A stretch of DNA of 64,000 bases from Sphaerisporangium corydalis (GTDB lineage Bacteria > Actinomycetota > Actinomycetes > Streptosporangiales > Streptosporangiaceae). Within the stretch, counting starts at the first letter, position 1; each line of letters begins with the position of its first letter. The stretch is taken from assembly GCF_025506355.1 (NCBI RefSeq), contig NZ_JANZYP010000010.1, positions 62,001 to 126,000 of the forward strand, in the 5' to 3' direction. The notes beneath the pieces were generated by a model. That model had not been told where the DNA came from and ran no database searches. It saw nothing but the letters and a program-made list of their open reading frames with translations. The position numbers and the translations under genes are program-made. Below, piece by piece: positions 24,427 to 33,312 of the stretch.

Positions 24427-24926
24427 ACGATGAGCCGCGCCTGTCGGCGGAGGAGATGATCGGGCGGCTGTCGGGCGCGCTCTCACCGTGGCGGCGCGTC
24501 CGTGGCGTCGTCGCCCTGGTCGCCGGCCTGGCCGGCGCGGTCCTCATCGGATCGCTCTGGGCCACCGAGCCCGGTCCGCTACCCGGGCGGACCCGCCTCG
24601 CCTTCGCCATGCTCACGCTGTTCTGCCTGGCATGGGCCTGCTACGGGGGCTGGGCGGTGACCCGCCGGGCGCCGCTGTTCGCCGCAGACCGCGTCGTCGC
24701 CGGCTGGCTGGCCCTGACCGCCTCGGCCGCGACCACCGCGCTCATGGTGACGGTCGCCGCACGGCGCGGCTCCGGCCTGGCACCGGCCCTCGCCGCCGGG
24801 TCCGCCCTCGTCGCCCTCTCGATCGTGCTCACCGTCCGGGCCCATGCGCGGCGCCGCGCGCTCCTTCGCCGCAAGCACGAGCTCTCCGGCGAGCGGGACG
24901 CGGGCCGGGGGACCGGCGGGACGTGA
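24423..24926 (+). CDS. four-helix membrane protein, possible anti-sigma partner
   Basis: A 167-residue integral membrane protein. A short acidic N-terminus (MNDEPRLSAEEMIGRLSGAL) is followed by helices VVALVAGLAGAVLIGSLWA, LAFAMLTLFCLAWACYGGWAV, VVAGWLALTASAATTALMVTV and ALAAGSALVALSIVLTV. A basic cytoplasmic tail ends the protein. No zinc-type anti-sigma motif (HxxxCxxC) is present. Its position directly after and coupled to an ECF sigma gene suggests a membrane-bound control partner, but this is inference from context only. Confidence 0.7.
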   Translation: MNDEPRLSAEEMIGRLSGALSPWRRVRGVVALVAGLAGAVLIGSLWATEPGPLPGRTRLAFAMLTLFCLAWACYGGWAVTRRAPLFAADRVVAGWLALTASAATTALMVTVAARRGSGLAPALAAGSALVALSIVLTVRAHARRRALLRRKHELSGERDAGRGTGGT

Positions 24927-24974
24927 GTGGAAGCTTTGAGCTGGCATTGAGGTGGCTCGGGTAAACGTAGGGTC

Positions 24975-25667
24975 ATGGACCGGCCTGACAGGGTGCTCGT
25001 CGTCGACGACGAGCCCAACATCCTCGCGCTGCTGTCGCAGACACTGCGCCTGGTCTCCTTCGAGGTGCGGACGGCGGAGTGCGGATCCGACGCGCTGACG
25101 GCCGCGGCCGCGTTCGAACCCGACATCGTGGTGCTCGACGTCATGCTGCCCGACCTGGACGGATTCGAGGTGGCGCGCCGGCTCGGCGAGGTGCCCGTGC
25201 TGTTCCTGACCGCCAGGGACACGGTCGAGGACCGGGTCCAGGGGCTGCGCCTCGGCGCCGACGACTACGTCACCAAGCCGTTCAGCCTGGAGGAGGTGGT
25301 CCTGCGGATCAGGGCCATCCTGCGCCGGAGCCGCGCCGCCGGGCCGTCCAGGGAGCACCTGCTCAGGTACGCCGACGTCGAACTCGATCCCGACGCGCAC
25401 GAGGTGCGGCGCGGCGGCGTCCTGGTGGAGCTGTCGCCGACGGAGTTCAACCTCCTCGCCTACCTGCTCACCAACGCCGGGCGGGTGGTGAGCAAGCCGC
25501 AGATCCTCGACAGCGTCTGGCGCTACGACTTCGGCGGGGACGCGAGCATCGTGGAGTCCTACGTCTACTACCTGCGCAAGAAGATCGACCGCTGGGACCC
25601 GCCGCTCATCCACACCGTGCGCGGCGTCGGCTACACCCTCAGGACACCGAGGAGGGGTGAGACGTGA
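24975..25667 (+). CDS. OmpR/PhoB-family response regulator
   Basis: A 230-residue regulator. The receiver has RVLVVDDEPNI, the phospho-acceptor Asp in DIVVLDVMLPDLDGFE, Thr in FLTARD and Lys in DYVTKPFSLEEVVLR. The winged-helix effector domain follows: VELSPTEFNLLAYLLTNAGRV, DASIVESYVYYLRKKID and HTVRGVGYTLR. Resembles MprA/CutR-type regulators of actinobacteria. It overlaps the next gene's GTG (GTGA, 25664-25667), so kinase and regulator are coupled. Probable targets include the downstream efflux operon at 27.3 kb. Confidence 0.95.
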   Translation: MDRPDRVLVVDDEPNILALLSQTLRLVSFEVRTAECGSDALTAAAAFEPDIVVLDVMLPDLDGFEVARRLGEVPVLFLTARDTVEDRVQGLRLGADDYVTKPFSLEEVVLRIRAILRRSRAAGPSREHLLRYADVELDPDAHEVRRGGVLVELSPTEFNLLAYLLTNAGRVVSKPQILDSVWRYDFGGDASIVESYVYYLRKKIDRWDPPLIHTVRGVGYTLRTPRRGET

Positions 25668-27160
25668 AGCCGCCAGGCAGGTGGACACTGCGCGCCCGGC
25701 TGGTGGCGGCGGCGGTGGCGCTCACCGCCGTCGCGCTGGTCCTGGCCAACGTGGTGGGGCTGACACTGTTGCGGGACTACCTGGTCGACCGGCTGGACGA
25801 CCAGCTCACCTCCACCGTCATGACCGCCACCTCCGGGATCATGCTGGCGAAGCCGCTTCCCCTGCCCGAGACGCGCGTGGCCGCCCCGCTGCAGGTGTCC
25901 CCGAACCGCATCGTCAAGCGGATGATCGGCGACCAGGGTTTCTACATCTTCGGCCCCGGCGGGAAACTGGCCGGCGAGTTCCCGGGGCAGGCCGCCAACC
26001 GCCCGGACATCGGCCCCCTCGACCAGCTCAAGAAGGACGAGCCGTACACGGTGGCCGGCACCGCCGGGCCGTCCTGGCGGGTGTTCGCGGTCGACCTCCC
26101 GGACGGCGGGACCGTGGTGATGACGGCGTCGCTGGCCGAGGTCGAGGCGACGCAACGCTGGCTGATGGCCATCGACGCCGCCGTCATGGCGGTGGTGCTG
26201 CTCCTGCTCGGCCTGGCCGCGACCGCCCTGGTACGGCTCGGCATGCGCCCCCTGACCAGGATGGAGGAGACCGCCGGGCAGATCGCCGCAGGGGACTTCA
26301 GCCGCCGCGTGCCCGAGACCGACACCCACACCGAGCCGGGCCGCCTCGGGGCCGCGATGAACGTGATGCTCGACCGGGTCGAGGCGGAGATCGCCGCGCG
26401 GGTCGGCTCCGAGGCGCGGATGCGCCGGTTCCTCGCCGACGCCTCCCACGAACTGCGTACCCCGCTGACCTCGGTCCAGGGCTTCGCCGAGCTCTACCGC
26501 AGGGGCGGCACCCCGCCGGGCCCGGCCATGGACGAGACCATGCGCAGGATCGAGGACGAGGCCACCCGCATGGGCCTGCTGGTCAACGACCTGCTGGTCC
26601 TGGCCCACCTCGACGAGGAACGCCGCCTGGCCGAGGAGCCGGTGGACCTGCTGGAGATCGCGGTCCAGACCGTCAGGGACGCGCGGGCGCGCCTGCCCGA
26701 ACGGCAGGTGCGGCTCACCGCGCTCGGCTCCGCGCTCAGCCCGGTCATGGTGCTCGGCGACGACGCCCGGCTGCGGCAGGTGGCGACCAACCTCGTCGCC
26801 AACGCGCTCGCCCACACCCCCGAGGACGCGAAGATCACCATCCGGGTCGGCACCGGCACGGCCGCCGCGTCGCCCGCCGCCGCGCTCGGTGCCGGAGGAC
26901 CGGGACGCATGGGCGTGCTGGAGGTGAGCGACACCGGCCCCGGAATCCCCGGCGACCACGCCGCCCGCGTCTTCGAGCGTCTCTACCGGATCAGCCAGAG
27001 CCGCTCGCGCGCCGACGGCGGTGCGGGGCTCGGGCTCGCCATCGTGGCCGGGATCGTCAAGGCGCACGGCGGCCGGGTCGAGCTGGCCACCGCCCGGGGG
27101 GAGGGCGCGACCTTCCGCGTCCTGCTGCCCCTCCAGGACGCCGAAGTCCCCGTCGCCTGA
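25664..27160 (+). CDS. HisKA-type membrane sensor histidine kinase
   Basis: A 498-residue sensor. Transmembrane helix 1 is at about 12-35, then an extracytoplasmic domain to about 165 and helix 2 (AIDAAVMAVVLLLLGLAATALV). HAMP follows (RPLTRMEETAGQIAAGDFSRRVPE). The phospho-acceptor His is in FLADASHELRTPLTSVQGFAELYRR. HATPase_c has the N-box QVATNLVANALAHTP, G1 VSDTGPGIP and G2 GAGLGLAIVAGIV. Domain order and length are standard for the MprB/CutS type. The regulator gene lies immediately upstream with overlapping stop/start. An Ala/Gly-rich insertion near residues 400-418 lies within the ATPase domain and looks tolerated. Confidence 0.95.
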   Translation: MKPPGRWTLRARLVAAAVALTAVALVLANVVGLTLLRDYLVDRLDDQLTSTVMTATSGIMLAKPLPLPETRVAAPLQVSPNRIVKRMIGDQGFYIFGPGGKLAGEFPGQAANRPDIGPLDQLKKDEPYTVAGTAGPSWRVFAVDLPDGGTVVMTASLAEVEATQRWLMAIDAAVMAVVLLLLGLAATALVRLGMRPLTRMEETAGQIAAGDFSRRVPETDTHTEPGRLGAAMNVMLDRVEAEIAARVGSEARMRRFLADASHELRTPLTSVQGFAELYRRGGTPPGPAMDETMRRIEDEATRMGLLVNDLLVLAHLDEERRLAEEPVDLLEIAVQTVRDARARLPERQVRLTALGSALSPVMVLGDDARLRQVATNLVANALAHTPEDAKITIRVGTGTAAASPAAALGAGGPGRMGVLEVSDTGPGIPGDHAARVFERLYRISQSRSRADGGAGLGLAIVAGIVKAHGGRVELATARGEGATFRVLLPLQDAEVPVA

Positions 27161-27330
27161 TCCCGGCGGTCCGTACCGGCGGCCGTACCGGCGGCGCGGC
27201 CGCTCCATGGCCGTCCGTTCGATGGCCCGCGACCGCTCCGGAGCCCGGATCGGCGGCCGGGCCGGGATTCCGAGGTGGCTCCCAGGTGGTTCGGGGGTCG
27301 TTCCGATCTCCGGTCAGCAGCATTCGGTGC

Positions 27331-27876
27331 ATGAGAAGAACACTCGTGGCGGCGGCGTTACTCGCCCTCGCCGCCGGATGCGGACAGTCCCCGCCCACCT
27401 CCGGGGTCGCCTCGGTGCAGGGCACCAAGACCCCTGCCCAGGCCACCGCCACCCCGACCGGCTCGTCCGACCCCGAGGAGAAATCCCGGAAGTTCGCCGC
27501 GTGCATGCGGGAACACGGAGTCGAGATGCCCGACCCCGAGGCCGACGGCGGCAGGATGAGGATCACCATCCCCAAGGGGATCGGCAAGGACAAGATGGAC
27601 AAGGCCATGGAGGCCTGCCGCGCCCTGGGCCCCATGGGCGAGAAGCGCGGGCCGGTGCCGCCCGAGGAGCAGGAGAGGCTCCGCGCGTTCGTCAAGTGCA
27701 TGCGGGACAACGGCGTCGACCTGCCCGACCCGGACTTCACCGACGGCGGCGGCGTCAGGATCGGCGGCCCGAACAGCAAGATCAAGCCCGATGACCCGGT
27801 GTTCAAGAAGGCCGACGAGGCCTGCAGGGACAAGCTGGGCGGACCCCTCAAGGCCGGCGAAAGCCCCCGAGGGTGA
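27331..27876 (+). CDS. lipoprotein with duplicated CMR...PDP module
   Basis: A 181-residue exported lipoprotein. A short basic start and hydrophobic core lead to lipobox LAAGC, lipidated at Cys17. After a Thr/Pro linker there are two copies of one module: KFAACMREHGVEMPDPE...ACRALG (about 54-100) and AFVKCMRDNGVDLPDPD...ACRDKLG (about 119-170). Each has two cysteines and a PDP turn. Proteins of this kind are common next to actinobacterial HlyD-MacB operons, where they probably form an external accessory. The stop overlaps the adaptor GTG (27873). One TTA codon (27358) lies in the signal region. Confidence 0.82.
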   Translation: MRRTLVAAALLALAAGCGQSPPTSGVASVQGTKTPAQATATPTGSSDPEEKSRKFAACMREHGVEMPDPEADGGRMRITIPKGIGKDKMDKAMEACRALGPMGEKRGPVPPEEQERLRAFVKCMRDNGVDLPDPDFTDGGGVRIGGPNSKIKPDDPVFKKADEACRDKLGGPLKAGESPRG

Positions 27877-28978
27877 GCGGCACACGGACGGAGGCCCGCG
27901 TGAGCACGACGGACGAACCAGAGGCGTACCCGCGGCGTAACCGCCGCGCCAGGACGGTCGCGGTCGTCGCGGGCTGCACGGCGCTGCTGGCCGGCGCGGT
28001 GGCCGCGGCGGTCGGCGTCGGGGGCGGTACCGGCACGGCCGTCGCCGAGCGGACACCCCCCGCGACCGCCAAGGTCACCCGCACCACGCTGACCGAGAGC
28101 CAGAGCGTCGACGGCACCCTCGGCTACGGCGACACCGCCACCGTCTCGGCGTCCTCCCCGCAGGGCACCGTCACGTGGCTGCCGTCCCCCGGCGCCGTGA
28201 TCACCCGGGGCCGGGCCGTCTACAGCGTCGACGCCGACCGGGTGCCCCTGCTGTACGGGAGCACCCCCCTTTACCGCACCCTGAAGGACGGGGTGGAGGG
28301 CAAGGACGTCGCGATGCTGGAGCGCAACCTGGCCAAGCTCGGCTACGACGGCTTCACCGTGGACGACGAGTTCACCTGGACCACCCGCGAAGCGGTGAAG
28401 GAATGGCAGGAGGACATCGGCGTCCCGGTCACCGGGCAGGTCGAGCCGTCCGCGGTCGTCGTCCACGACGGCGCGTTCCGGGTCGCGGACGTCAAGGCCA
28501 CGCTCGGCGGTCCGGGCAGCGGCCCGGTGCTGACCTACACCGGGACGACCCGTCAGGTCACCGTCGCGCTCGACGTCGCCGACCGGCACCTGGTCAAGAA
28601 GGGCATGAAGGCCACCGTGGAACTGCCGGACGGCTCCACCGTGCCGGGCACCGTCAAGGACATCGGCAAGGTGGCCACCGAGAGCACCACGCAGGACGAG
28701 ACCACGACCACCATCGAGATGCTGGTCTCCATCCGGGCCACCAAGAAGCTCAGGTCCTACGACACCGCGCCGGTGAGCGTCACGATGGTCGCGGCACGGC
28801 GGAAGAACGTGCTCACGGTGCCGGTCAGCGCGCTGCTCGCGCTGGCCGAGGGCGGGTACGGCGTGCAGGTCGTGGAGGGCCCGGTCACCCGGTACGCGGC
28901 GGTCACGACGGGGATGTTCGCCGACGGCAAGGTCGAGGTGACCGGCGTCGACGACGGCGCCACCGTGGTGGTCCCCAA

Positions 28979-28982
<4 letters not shown>
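27873..28982 (+). CDS. HlyD/MacA-like efflux adaptor with peptidoglycan-binding domain
   Basis: A 369-residue membrane-anchored protein. A single N-terminal transmembrane anchor ([23 protein letters not shown]) is followed by a barrel-type segment ([19 protein letters not shown]). A PG_binding_1 domain follows ([43 protein letters not shown]), and the C-terminal membrane-proximal part ends [19 protein letters not shown]...[13 protein letters not shown]. This layout is characteristic of actinobacterial adaptors that couple a MacB-type ABC exporter to the cell wall. GTG at 27873 overlaps the lipoprotein stop; GTG at 27900 is an alternative. Its own stop overlaps the ATPase start. Confidence 0.88.
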
Positions 28983-29781
<799 letters not shown>

Positions 29782-29788
<7 letters not shown>

Positions 29789-31290
29789 CCGTCACCGCGG
29801 AGCGGAGCGGCGCCCGGCTGACGCGGGCCCGGCTCAGCCCGCGTGACGTGCTCAGGGTCGGCGGGGCGGGGCTGCGGACCCGGCCGCTGCGGGTGTTCCT
29901 GTCCGCGCTCGGCATCGCGATCGGTATCGCCGCGATGATCGGCGTGGTCGGCATCTCCGCCTCCAGCCAGGAGGACCTCAACCGGCAGCTCTCCGCGCTC
30001 GGCACCAACCTGCTCACCGTCTCACCGGGCAACGACCTGTTCGGCGAGGGGTCGCACCTCCCCTCGGAGTCGGAGAGCATGATCGGGCAGATCGGGCCGG
30101 TGACGTCGGTCACCGCCACCGGGCACACCACCGCCAAGGTGTACCGCAACGACCAGATCCCGGAGGGCCAGTCCGGCAGCATCGCGGTCCTGGCCGCCCG
30201 CCTGGACCTGCCTAAGGACGTCGGCGCGACGCTCGTCAGCGGCACCTGGCTCAACGAGGCCACCCACCGCTACCCGGCGGTGGTCCTCGGGTCCCGCGCG
30301 GCCGACCGGCTCGGCGTCGTCACGGCGGGTACCGAGCAGCGGGTGTGGCTCGGCGGCCGGTGGTTCACGGTCGTCGGCGTGCTCGCCCCGGTGCCGCTGG
30401 CCCCCGAACTCGACACCGCGGCCCTGGTCGGCTGGCCGGTGGCCGAGGAACGGCTCGGCTTCGACGGCTACCCGACGACCGTCTACGCCAGGGCAAAGGA
30501 GGAGCACGTCGTCGAGGTCCGGGAGGTCCTCGGCGCCACCGCGAACCCCGAGCACCCCGACGAGGTCGACGTCTCGCGGCCCTCCGACGTGCTGGCCGCC
30601 AAGCAGGCCACCGACGCGACGCTGAACGCGCTGCTGCTCGGCCTGGGCGGTGTCGCGCTGCTGGTCGGCGGGGTGGGCGTCGCCAACACGATGGTCATCT
30701 CGGTGCTGGAGCGCCGCGCCGAGATCGGTCTCCGCCGTTCCCTGGGGGCCACCCGGGGGCAGATCCGCCTGCAGTTCCTGGCCGAGTCGGAACTCCTGTC
30801 GGCCCTCGGGGGCGTCGGCGGCGTGCTGCTCGGCATCGGCGTCACCTTCGCCTACGCCGCCTCCCAGGGCTGGCCGGCGATCATCCCCGCCTGGGCGATG
30901 GCGGGCGGCCTGGCCGCCACCTTGGTCATCGGCGGCCTGGCCGGCTTCTACCCGGCCGTCCGCGCCGCCCGCATGCCCCCCACCGAGGCCCTCGCCGCGC
31001 CGTCAGGCGGTCACTCCATCACGGAGTGGAGGAGCGCGACGACACTCAGGGCCATGGTCAGGGCCACATCCGTGTCGCCCGTGACGCCCAGCGCCGCGCC
31101 GATCGCACCGGCCACCCCGAGGATGACCACCCAGCGCTGGGGGATCCGCGTGGGTCGTCGCGGTGGGGGCGTATTCTCCGCCGGGTTTCGCCACGCTATT
31201 CTCATCGTTGGTTCCTTTCTTCGGTTCACATTGGGGAATGGACTCAGAGCGGCCCCTGTCTCGACCACAGCGGGCCGCTCATTTTTGTGA
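29782..31290 (+). CDS. MacB/FtsX-type ABC transporter permease with unusual C-terminal read-through
   Basis: Reads as 502 residues. The first about 407 are a normal MacB permease: helix [24 protein letters not shown], the MacB_PCD extracytoplasmic domain, then [22 protein letters not shown]...[19 protein letters not shown] and the last helices ending [18 protein letters not shown] at about 31002. Homologous permeases end about there. The remaining about 95 codons run antisense across the small gene at 31011-31205 and look non-coding (repeated Ala/Thr/Pro, odd codon use). Either a stop codon was lost or the extension is real; I expect the functional protein to end near 31002. Final gene of the lipoprotein-adaptor-ATPase-permease operon. 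Confidence 0.85.
31011..31205 (-). CDS. small hydrophobic membrane protein (64 residues)
   Basis: [15 protein letters not shown] start, then two helices: [20 protein letters not shown] and [20 protein letters not shown] at 31205 follows AAAGGA at good spacing. A longer frame beginning at 31268 has no better site. It is encoded entirely opposite the 3' extension of the permease frame. The clean ribosome site and amphipathic-then-hydrophobic pattern make it more credible than the antisense extension. Function unknown; it ends facing the exporter operon. Confidence 0.6.
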   Translation of the reverse strand: MRIAWRNPAENTPPPRRPTRIPQRWVVILGVAGAIGAALGVTGDTDVALTMALSVVALLHSVME

Positions 31291-31329
31291 CCTGTACGGC
31301 CACGTGACCCCCATCCTCCTGGAGTGATC

Positions 31330-31400
31330 TTCGCTGTGCAAGAGCATCTGCACGAGTAGATGACTCCTCATATGCATGGCCATCTGCACGTGCATGCACT
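31330..31400. promoter_or_regulatory. ATCTGCA motif cluster upstream of XRE regulator
   Basis: Contains GCAAGAGCATCTGCACGAG (about 31336-31354) and ATCTGCACGTGCAT (31382-31395), with ATATGCATGGCCATCTGCA between. The second 14-mer is identical to that at 8769-8782 upstream of a paralogous regulator, and GCAAGAGCA matches the reverse complement of the 8.78-kb region. A shared operator for Scr1-type regulators is the simplest reading. Positioned about 140-200 bases before the chosen start. The 330 bases from 31206 to 31535 otherwise hold no gene. Confidence 0.45.
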
Positions 31401-31535
31401 CTCCGGGCTAAGGTGTGTACCGAACGTGCTTCGGTCGGCGGCCGCTCCGGCGACGCCCGCCGGGGCGGCGCCCGGTGGACCGACCGGTACGCGACAGCAC
31501 TCCGTGGAAGAAACGCCTGGTCAGAGGAGATGATG

Positions 31536-32420
31536 ATGGCCCCGCACGAGGCGGACGCCGACAACGCCGCCGGCACTCGGTACAGCTCCGCCGTGCTGCG
31601 GATGGTCCTCGGACAGCAGCTCCGCCGGATGCGGGAAGAGCGTGGCATCTCGCGGGAGACCGCCGGGTACGTGATCCGGGCGAGCGACTCCAAGATAGGC
31701 CGCCTCGAACTCGGGAGAAGCTCCTTCAAGCCACGTGACGTCGCCGACCTGCTCACCCTGTACGGCGTCACCGATGATCGCGATCGTGAAGCGCTGCTGG
31801 ACATCGCGGCGCGGGCCAACCGGCCCGGCTGGTGGCACCGGTTCAACGACGTGCTGCCCCCGGGGCTGGGCTCCTACCTCGGGCTGGAGGACGCGAGCTC
31901 GGTCATCCGGGCGTACGAGGTGCACGGAGTCCACGACCTCCTGCAGACCGAGGAGTACGCCCACCGGCGGTTCGGGCTCCTCGACCCGGAGGCGCCACCC
32001 GGTCGCGTCGAGCGTCGGGTGGAGATGCAGATGACGCGGCAGAAGGTGCTGACCCGGCCGGGTCCGGCCACCCTGTGGCTGGTCATGGACGCGGCCGCCC
32101 TCTGGCGGTCACCCGGCGACCGGGACCTGACGCGCGCCCAGATCAGGCACCTGATCGAGATGTCCCAGCTGCCGAACGTGGCCCTGCAGATCGTGCCGTT
32201 CGGCACGTACGTCACGCCGGGGCTGCCCTTCAGCATGCTGCGCTTCCACGCGAAGGAACTGCCGGACGTGGTGTACGTCCAGCACCTCACCGGAGCGCTG
32301 CTGCTGGACAAGCCGGACGACGTCATGGGCTACCTCGACGTGATGGACTCCCTCAGCGTGGCGGCCATCGGCCCCGACTTCGCGGCGGACGTCCTGCACG
32401 ACATCCTCAAGGAGATGTGA
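31536..32420 (+). CDS. Scr1-type XRE regulator (HTH + DUF5753)
   Basis: About 294 residues. The HTH is LRRMREERGISRETAGYVIR...IGRLELGRSSFKPRDVADLL. DUF5753 hallmarks are PGWWHRFNDVLPPGLGSYLGLE, YEVHGVHDLLQTEEYA, MTRQKVL and LQIVPFG. Close paralogue of the regulator at 7.7 kb, with similar upstream DNA. Three ATGs in a row (31530, 31533, 31536) follow AGAGGAG; the last has the best spacing. No DUF397 gene follows: the next gene is a convergent methyltransferase 16 bases away. It may act on its own promoter and on the paralogous locus. Confidence 0.92.
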   Translation: MAPHEADADNAAGTRYSSAVLRMVLGQQLRRMREERGISRETAGYVIRASDSKIGRLELGRSSFKPRDVADLLTLYGVTDDRDREALLDIAARANRPGWWHRFNDVLPPGLGSYLGLEDASSVIRAYEVHGVHDLLQTEEYAHRRFGLLDPEAPPGRVERRVEMQMTRQKVLTRPGPATLWLVMDAAALWRSPGDRDLTRAQIRHLIEMSQLPNVALQIVPFGTYVTPGLPFSMLRFHAKELPDVVYVQHLTGALLLDKPDDVMGYLDVMDSLSVAAIGPDFAADVLHDILKEM

Positions 32421-32436
32421 GGACGCCCCCGGCGGG

Positions 32437-33123
32437 TCAGCGGGGGACGGCTTTGACCCAGCCGCGGTCGCCGTCCAGGAAACCGGCCATCGTCAGCCCC
32501 TCCGCGCGGAGTTCCGATTCGAGGTGGTCGTCGTCCAGGCGCCTGGTGAGGAAGGAGTGGGTCCAGCGCCGGTCGCCGGAGCCGTACACCATGGTCGCGG
32601 AGAGGAGGCCGGGCCCGGGCCTGCTGACCTCCGTCATGCCGATGGCGCGGCCGTCGTCGGTGACCCGTTCGAAGGGCTCGGCCGTGTCGTACCACTCGGG
32701 GGGCTGCCGCTGGAGGATCACGCACCCGTCGTCGGCGGCGTGCTCGCGGCAGGTGCGCAGGAACGCGCGGCGCAGCTCGTCGTCGGGGGTTTCGATCACG
32801 TACGACATGAGCAGGACAACGTCGAACCGCCTGCCCAATGCCAGGGACTGGATGGGGGAGCGGACCGTGGTGGCCCCCCGGATGTGCGCGAGCATCTCGG
32901 GCGACTCGTCGACGGCGGTCACCTCGTGGCCGAGGGCCAGCAGCCCGTGGGTGACCCGCCCGGCGCCCGCCCCGAGCTCCAGGATGGACGCCCCCTCCGG
33001 CACCGCCGCGTGCACGCGCTCCGGCTCGCCCCTCGCCGTGAGCGTGGCGTAGAGATCGACCGCCGACCCGTCTGGCGCGATCGTCCCTGGCCCGGTCCCG
33101 TGGTACGTCTTCCGCGAAGTCAT
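32437..33123 (-). CDS. class I SAM-dependent methyltransferase
   Basis: About 228 residues, Rossmann-fold methylase. Motif I is ILELGAGAGRVTHGLLALGHEVTAVDESPEML, motif II-like RFDVVLLMSYVIET, and a later RPPEWYD-type region (RQPPEWYDTAEPF) is followed by beta strands. It is of the ubiE/Methyltransf_25 kind that modifies small molecules, but nothing identifies the acceptor. ATG at 33123 follows GGGG; a start three codons earlier (33132) is equally possible. Upstream lies an 88-base array of 11-bp repeats. Confidence 0.82.
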   Translation of the reverse strand: MTSRKTYHGTGPGTIAPDGSAVDLYATLTARGEPERVHAAVPEGASILELGAGAGRVTHGLLALGHEVTAVDESPEMLAHIRGATTVRSPIQSLALGRRFDVVLLMSYVIETPDDELRRAFLRTCREHAADDGCVILQRQPPEWYDTAEPFERVTDDGRAIGMTEVSRPGPGLLSATMVYGSGDRRWTHSFLTRRLDDDHLESELRAEGLTMAGFLDGDRGWVKAVPR

Positions 33124-33171
33124 GATCCCCATCCTGCACGACGTCCGGTCCCCGGTCCGCTCCTGTCGAGC

Positions 33172-33259
33172 GACGGGCGCGCGACGGGCGCGCGACGAGC
33201 GCGCGACGGGCGCGCGACGGGCGCGCGACGGGCGCGCGACGAGCGCGTGACGGGTGCGC
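33172..33259. repeat. eight tandem copies of an 11-bp GC-rich unit
   Basis: Units of GACGGGCGCGC (variants GACGAGCGCGC, GACGAGCGCGT, GACGGGTGCGC) start at 33172 and every 11 bases to 33249. All eight keep the GAC start. The array is non-coding, between the methyltransferase start and the subtilase terminator. An 11-base period puts each unit on nearly the same DNA face, so it could be a protein-binding array or simply a slippage product. Confidence 0.9.
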
Positions 33260-33292
33260 CCCCGGCGCTCACGAGGTGAGGGCCGGGGGCGC
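33256..33292 (-). terminator. strong terminator hairpin after the subtilase gene
   Basis: GCGCCCCCGGC (33256-33266) pairs perfectly with GCCGGGGGCGC (33282-33292), an 11-bp GC stem with a 15-base loop. It begins 21 bases beyond the stop of the leftward subtilase gene. No U-run follows, as is usual in high-GC actinomycetes. Confidence 0.75.
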
Positions 33293-33312
33293 GGACGGGT
33301 CGTGACCCGGTG

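Noticed and set aside
33172-33259. CRISPR-like array
   Set aside because: Units are contiguous 11-mers without spacers and there are no cas genes.
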